Source: JAQXGO01 sp045592445
GTDB taxonomy: Bacteria > Bacillota > Clostridia > UMGS1883 > UMGS1540
Reading direction: 5' to 3'
NCBI GenBank assembly: GCA_045592445.1
Contig: JAZNUV010000029.1
Coordinates: 1-19,140, forward strand
Length of the DNA: 19,140 nucleotides
Notes under the pieces: generated by a model
Databases searched by the model: none
Seen by the model: the letters and a program-made list of their open reading frames with translations, nothing else
What the model was told of the DNA's origin: nothing
Shown: one piece after another, positions 15,839 to 19,140 of the stretch
Position numbering within the stretch: the stretch's first letter is position 1
Layout: each line of letters begins with the position of its first letter
Translations under genes and position numbers: made by a program

Positions 15839-16741
15839 TTATAGAGAAATATAGAGTGCAGGATTTTGTGTTTCTCCGTTTTTTCGGATTTCAAAATGCA
15901 AATGTGGGCCTGTGCTGTTGCCTGTACTGCCAACGGCACCGATAACCTCTCCTTTTTGCACGCTTTTTCCATAGGGTACATAGAGCTTGCTGCAATGGGC
16001 ATAATAGGTATGAAAGCCATTTTGATGGTCCAAAATAATCAAATTTCCAAAGCCATCCACTGCACCGCTGTGTGAAACAATACCTGCATCAGCAGCAAGA
16101 ATATCCGTGCCGCTTTCTGCGGCGAAATCAATACCGCCGTGCATTCTGCCCCAACGCTGCCCGTAATCGGAACTGACTGAAATTACGGGAAGAGGATACG
16201 TGAACGTGCCTGTGCCGACACCCGGCAAAGGAGATTTTGTGCCGACTGCCATGACACGAGCAATGGGTTCAGAAGTCATACATTCAGAAATAACTTCCTC
16301 ATGCTGTACTTCGTTGTTTATCGTTGTGACTTTTATAATTCGTTGCATACTGCCGTCACATCCGTTTGCTGTAATTTTGGTTTCGTTTTTAAAAAGAGAA
16401 GCATCCTCGACAGTTTCCTCAGAAAAGGGAATCGTAGTATTTTCTATGCGATAGGAAATTTCAAGTCCCAAATTTGCGCGAGCCGTCCCCAGTAAAGCAT
16501 GAATGTCTGAAGCGGGTTTTTCTTTTGTAAAACAAGGAAAAACAGATGTAGAGAGCGTTTTGTCGTGAAAATCCGCTTGCAGCTTTTCCACCACGCTAAC
16601 ACCATCGCGATACTGAGGTATAAAACCGATAGTACGGCCATTTACAATGACGCAATATTGTATCTGTATCTTTGCTGCAAGCGCTATCAATACTGCACAT
16701 ATTAAAAGTAAAAAGAAAACAAAAGTTTTTTTAACAAACAA
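15839..16741 (-). CDS. Membrane-anchored M23 (LytM-type) peptidase with G5 domain
   Basis: A 300-residue exported peptidoglycan endopeptidase. 'VKK' followed by a hydrophobic run (about 7-23) is a signal anchor. A linker leads to a G5 domain (about 95-168, ending 'EPIARVMAVGTK'). The C-terminal M23 zinc domain shows H201 and D205 in 'HGGIDFA', H248 in 'YYAHC' and H282 in 'PHLHFEIR', all the catalytic residues. It probably trims or remodels cell-wall peptides, possibly in sporulation or cell separation, but no direct cue exists. The start is TTG at 16741, supported by GGGGTGG six bases upstream and the lack of any other suitable codon before the signal anchor. It is transcribed divergently from rsfS. 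Confidence 0.92.
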   Translation of the reverse strand: MFVKKTFVFFLLLICAVLIALAAKIQIQYCVIVNGRTIGFIPQYRDGVSVVEKLQADFHDKTLSTSVFPCFTKEKPASDIHALLGTARANLGLEISYRIENTTIPFSEETVEDASLFKNETKITANGCDGSMQRIIKVTTINNEVQHEEVISECMTSEPIARVMAVGTKSPLPGVGTGTFTYPLPVISVSSDYGQRWGRMHGGIDFAAESGTDILAADAGIVSHSGAVDGFGNLIILDHQNGFHTYYAHCSKLYVPYGKSVQKGEVIGAVGSTGNSTGPHLHFEIRKNGETQNPALYISL

Positions 16742-16761
16742 GATTTACCACCCCATCCAAT

Positions 16762-16790
16762 ATTTTACAGTAGAAAAAAACGACTGTCAA
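16762..16790 (-). promoter_or_regulatory. Sigma-A promoter of the M23 peptidase gene
   Basis: On the minus strand TTGACA (-35, 16785-16790) and TAAAAT (-10, 16762-16767) are separated by 17 bases. The predicted start near 16755 gives a leader of about 14 bases that consists mostly of the ribosome binding site. Confidence 0.8.
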
Positions 16791-16842
16791 AAGAAAAGAT
16801 TGGTGAAAATACAGTTTCTTTTGTTTTTTTAGAAAAAATATG

Positions 16843-16871
16843 TAGACAAAAATAAAAAAGTGATATATAAT
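16843..16871 (+). promoter_or_regulatory. Sigma-A promoter of rsfS-leuS
   Basis: TAGACA (-35, 16843-16848) and TATAAT (-10, 16866-16871) have a 17-base spacer. The start would be near 16878, about 22 bases before the rsfS ATG. The -35 elements of the two divergent promoters are 52 bases apart. Confidence 0.75.
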
Positions 16872-16899
16872 GATAGAATAGACAAGTGAGGTGAATAAA

Positions 16900-17250
16900 A
16901 TGGAAGCGAAGGACAAGGCAATTCAGATAGCAAAACAATTATACGATAAGAAAGCGTCGGATATTGAAGTGCTTGATATAAGCGGGATTACCATTGTTGC
17001 AGATTATTTTGTAATCTGCACAGGCTCGTCCTCTTTGCAAGTACAAGCACTTGCGAATACGATTTTAGACACAATGGAAGAAAACGGTGAAAAAGCGCTC
17101 AGAACCGAAGGCATGCGGGATGCGGGCTGGGTTTTAATTGATTACGGAAACGTAGTCGTGCATATTTTTAAACAGGAAATACGTGAATTTTATGGACTTG
17201 AACGGCTTTGGGGCGATGCCAATCGCATTGAAGTTACATTTTCGGAATAG
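16900..17250 (+). CDS. rsfS: Ribosomal silencing factor RsfS
   Basis: A 116-residue RsfS/YbeB/iojap-family protein that binds ribosomal protein uL14 on the large subunit and blocks subunit joining during starvation. Recognisable segments are 'ADYFVICTGSS' (34-44), 'GMRDAGWVLIDYGNVVVHIF' (71-90) and 'REFYGLERLWGDA' (95-107), which span nearly the whole protein; the length is usual. The start is the ATG at 16900, six bases after GAGGTG; an in-frame GTG at 16891 lies within that site. It is followed after 11 bases by leuS, so the two are likely cotranscribed. Confidence 0.95.
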   Translation: MEAKDKAIQIAKQLYDKKASDIEVLDISGITIVADYFVICTGSSSLQVQALANTILDTMEENGEKALRTEGMRDAGWVLIDYGNVVVHIFKQEIREFYGLERLWGDANRIEVTFSE

Positions 17251-17261
17251 GAGTGTATGGC

Positions 17262-19140
17262 GTGGAATACAAATTCAGGGATATTGAGAAAAAATGGCAG
17301 AAGTATTGGTATGAAAATGAAACCTTTCGTGCGGAAAACAATTCGGATAAGCCGAAGTTTTTCGCTTTGGTAGAGTTTCCGTATCCTTCGGGACAGGGTC
17401 TTCATGTCGGGCATCCGCGCAGTTACACGGCGCTTGACATTGTGGCAAGAAAGAGAAGACTCGATGGCTATAATGTTTTATATCCGATGGGCTGGGATGC
17501 CTTCGGTTTGCCGACGGAAAATTATGCGATAAAAAACAATGTGCATCCGCGCGTTGTTACAGAAAAGAATATTGCAAACTTCAAACGCCAGCTGCAAAGC
17601 ATCGGTTTTTCCTTTGACTGGTCGCGTGAGGTAAATACAACAGACCCTGCGTATTATAAATGGACGCAATGGATTTTCTTAAAGCTATTTGAAAAAGGTC
17701 TTGCGTATAAGCGTGAGATGCCGATAAACTGGTGTACATCCTGTAAAGTTGGTCTTGCAAACGAAGAGGTTGTCGGTGGAAAATGTGAGCGTTGCGGGGG
17801 CGAGGTTGTACAAAAACGTAAAAGTCAATGGATGCTCAAGATTACAGAATATGCGCAACGCCTTATTGATGATATTGCTGATTTAGATTATATCGACAAG
17901 GTTAAGCTGCAACAGATAAATTGGATTGGGCGTTCTGAGGGTGCAGAGGTTGATTTTAAGTTATCAGTCGGTGACAAAAAGGTTCGTGTATTTACAACGC
18001 GTCCGGATACGTTGTTTGGGGCAACTTATATGGTATTGTCACCTGAACATCCGTATATTGATGAACTGAAAGCACATATTACAAATTATGATAAAATAGA
18101 GGCATACCGTGCAGAGGCGGCGAGAAAGTCCGAATTTGAGCGCACGGAGCTCAGCAAGGATAAAACCGGTGTACAGATTGAAGGTGTTCTGGCACAAAAT
18201 CCCGTAACCGGTAAGGAAATTCCGATTTGGATTTCCGATTATGTACTTATGACGTATGGTACAGGTGCCATTATGGCAGTACCGGCACACGATGCAAGAG
18301 ACTGGGAATTTGCAAAGAAATTTAATCTGCCTATTATTGAGGTCGTAGCGGGCGGGAGAGACGTGCAGGCGGAAGCATATACGGACGTATCCGAAGGTAC
18401 CATGATAAATTCAGGATTTTTGGACGGACTTTCGGTAAAGGATGCCATTCAAAAAATGCTTGAATATCTGGAAAAAGAAGGCATTGGAGAGCGTCGTGTA
18501 AACTTTAAACTGCGCGACTGGCTTTTCTCTCGTCAGAGATACTGGGGTGAACCGATTCCGATCGTTTGGTGCGAAAAATGCGGTTGGGTTCCGATTCCCG
18601 AAAGTGAGTTGCCGCTTGAGTTACCGGCAATTGAAAACTTTGCGCCGGGCCCCGAGGGTGAATCGCCCCTTTGCCAGGCTACGGAATGGATTGAAACCAC
18701 ATGTCCGCACTGCGGCGGCAAAGCACAGAGAGAAACAGACACCATGCCGCAATGGGCAGGTTCTTCGTGGTACTTCCTGCGCTATACAGATCCGAAAAAT
18801 GCAGATGCATTGGCAAGCGATGAAGCGTTATCTTACTGGCTCCCTGTGGATTGGTATAATGGCGGTATGGAGCATACTACCTTGCATCTTTTGTATTCAA
18901 GATTCTGGCACAAGGTTTTATATGATATCGGCGTAGTGAAGACAAAAGAGCCATACCAAAAACGTACATCCCAGGGCATGATATTGGGTGAAAATGGCGA
19001 AAAGATGTCAAAATCACGCGGGAACGTCGTAAACCCGGATGATGTTGTGGAAAACTTTGGCGCAGACACGTTGCGCACATACGAAATGTTTATCGGTGCA
19101 TTTGACCAAACGACGCCGTGGAACACAAACAATATTAAAA
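17262..19140 (+). CDS. leuS: Leucyl-tRNA synthetase (partial, C-terminal part beyond the window)
   Basis: The first 626 residues of about 800 are visible, open to the right edge. This class I synthetase charges tRNA-Leu. The HIGH motif is H48-V-G-H51 in 'YPSGQGLHVGH', and KMSKS is at 581-585 in 'GEKMSKSRGNVV'. A zinc-type C-x2-C pair lies near 158-180, and the CP1 editing domain holds 'TTRPDTLFG' (from about 244) and 'YGTGAIMAVPAHDARD'. 'RDWLFSRQRYWGEPIP' and 'WAGSSWYFLRY' are bacterial LeuS hallmarks. The start is GTG at 17262, eight bases after AGGAG; an ATG at 17257 is out of frame. The 11-base gap to rsfS leaves no room for the T-box leader often found on aminoacyl-tRNA synthetase genes in Firmicutes. 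Confidence 0.97.
   Translation, partial: MEYKFRDIEKKWQKYWYENETFRAENNSDKPKFFALVEFPYPSGQGLHVGHPRSYTALDIVARKRRLDGYNVLYPMGWDAFGLPTENYAIKNNVHPRVVTEKNIANFKRQLQSIGFSFDWSREVNTTDPAYYKWTQWIFLKLFEKGLAYKREMPINWCTSCKVGLANEEVVGGKCERCGGEVVQKRKSQWMLKITEYAQRLIDDIADLDYIDKVKLQQINWIGRSEGAEVDFKLSVGDKKVRVFTTRPDTLFGATYMVLSPEHPYIDELKAHITNYDKIEAYRAEAARKSEFERTELSKDKTGVQIEGVLAQNPVTGKEIPIWISDYVLMTYGTGAIMAVPAHDARDWEFAKKFNLPIIEVVAGGRDVQAEAYTDVSEGTMINSGFLDGLSVKDAIQKMLEYLEKEGIGERRVNFKLRDWLFSRQRYWGEPIPIVWCEKCGWVPIPESELPLELPAIENFAPGPEGESPLCQATEWIETTCPHCGGKAQRETDTMPQWAGSSWYFLRYTDPKNADALASDEALSYWLPVDWYNGGMEHTTLHLLYSRFWHKVLYDIGVVKTKEPYQKRTSQGMILGENGEKMSKSRGNVVNPDDVVENFGADTLRTYEMFIGAFDQTTPWNTNNIK

Overview
The window reads as a chromosomal segment of a Gram-positive, low-to-moderate GC bacterium of the class Clostridia (Firmicutes). 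The grounds are sigma-A type promoters with 17-base spacers, strong GGAGG-type ribosome binding sites, a short-form HisG with a separate HisZ, a PHP-type histidinol-phosphatase, and an rsfS-leuS pair. The species cannot be named from the sequence.

Left part (1-2692, minus strand): a two-gene accessory carbohydrate unit. It holds a cytoplasmic family GH95 glycosidase and, translationally coupled behind it, a class-C beta-lactamase-like serine hydrolase that runs off the left edge. The unit lies directly downstream of a small tRNA transcript (tRNA-Val GAC, then tRNA-Leu CAG; 2756-2924, minus) and is separated from it by one perfect 12-bp hairpin.

Centre (3071-11253, plus strand): a complete, very compact histidine operon, hisZ-G-D-C-B-H-A-F-IE-K. 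It has a clear promoter overlapped by a long imperfect palindrome and ends at a strong terminator. Every step from PRPP and ATP to histidine is encoded. HisGS and HisZ form the ATP phosphoribosyltransferase, HisIE is a fusion, HisB is monofunctional, and a PHP-family enzyme supplies the phosphatase.

Right centre (11387-15668, minus strand, convergent with his): an apparent four-gene operon starting with murD (peptidoglycan precursor synthesis), followed by three tandem M42-family (TET aminopeptidase) paralogues. The last paralogue has lost its catalytic glutamate and several metal ligands and looks like a pseudo-enzyme. Behind it, 15839-16741 (minus) is a membrane-anchored G5/M23 peptidase, transcribed divergently from rsfS and leuS (16900 to the right edge, plus).

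Most of the window is core metabolism and housekeeping. I see no CRISPR array, phage genes, insertion sequence or defence system. The points most worth a second look are the his operator-like palindrome, the murD-M42 cluster with its degenerate third member, and the GH95 enzyme with a non-fucosidase residue at its specificity position, sitting at a tRNA 3' end.
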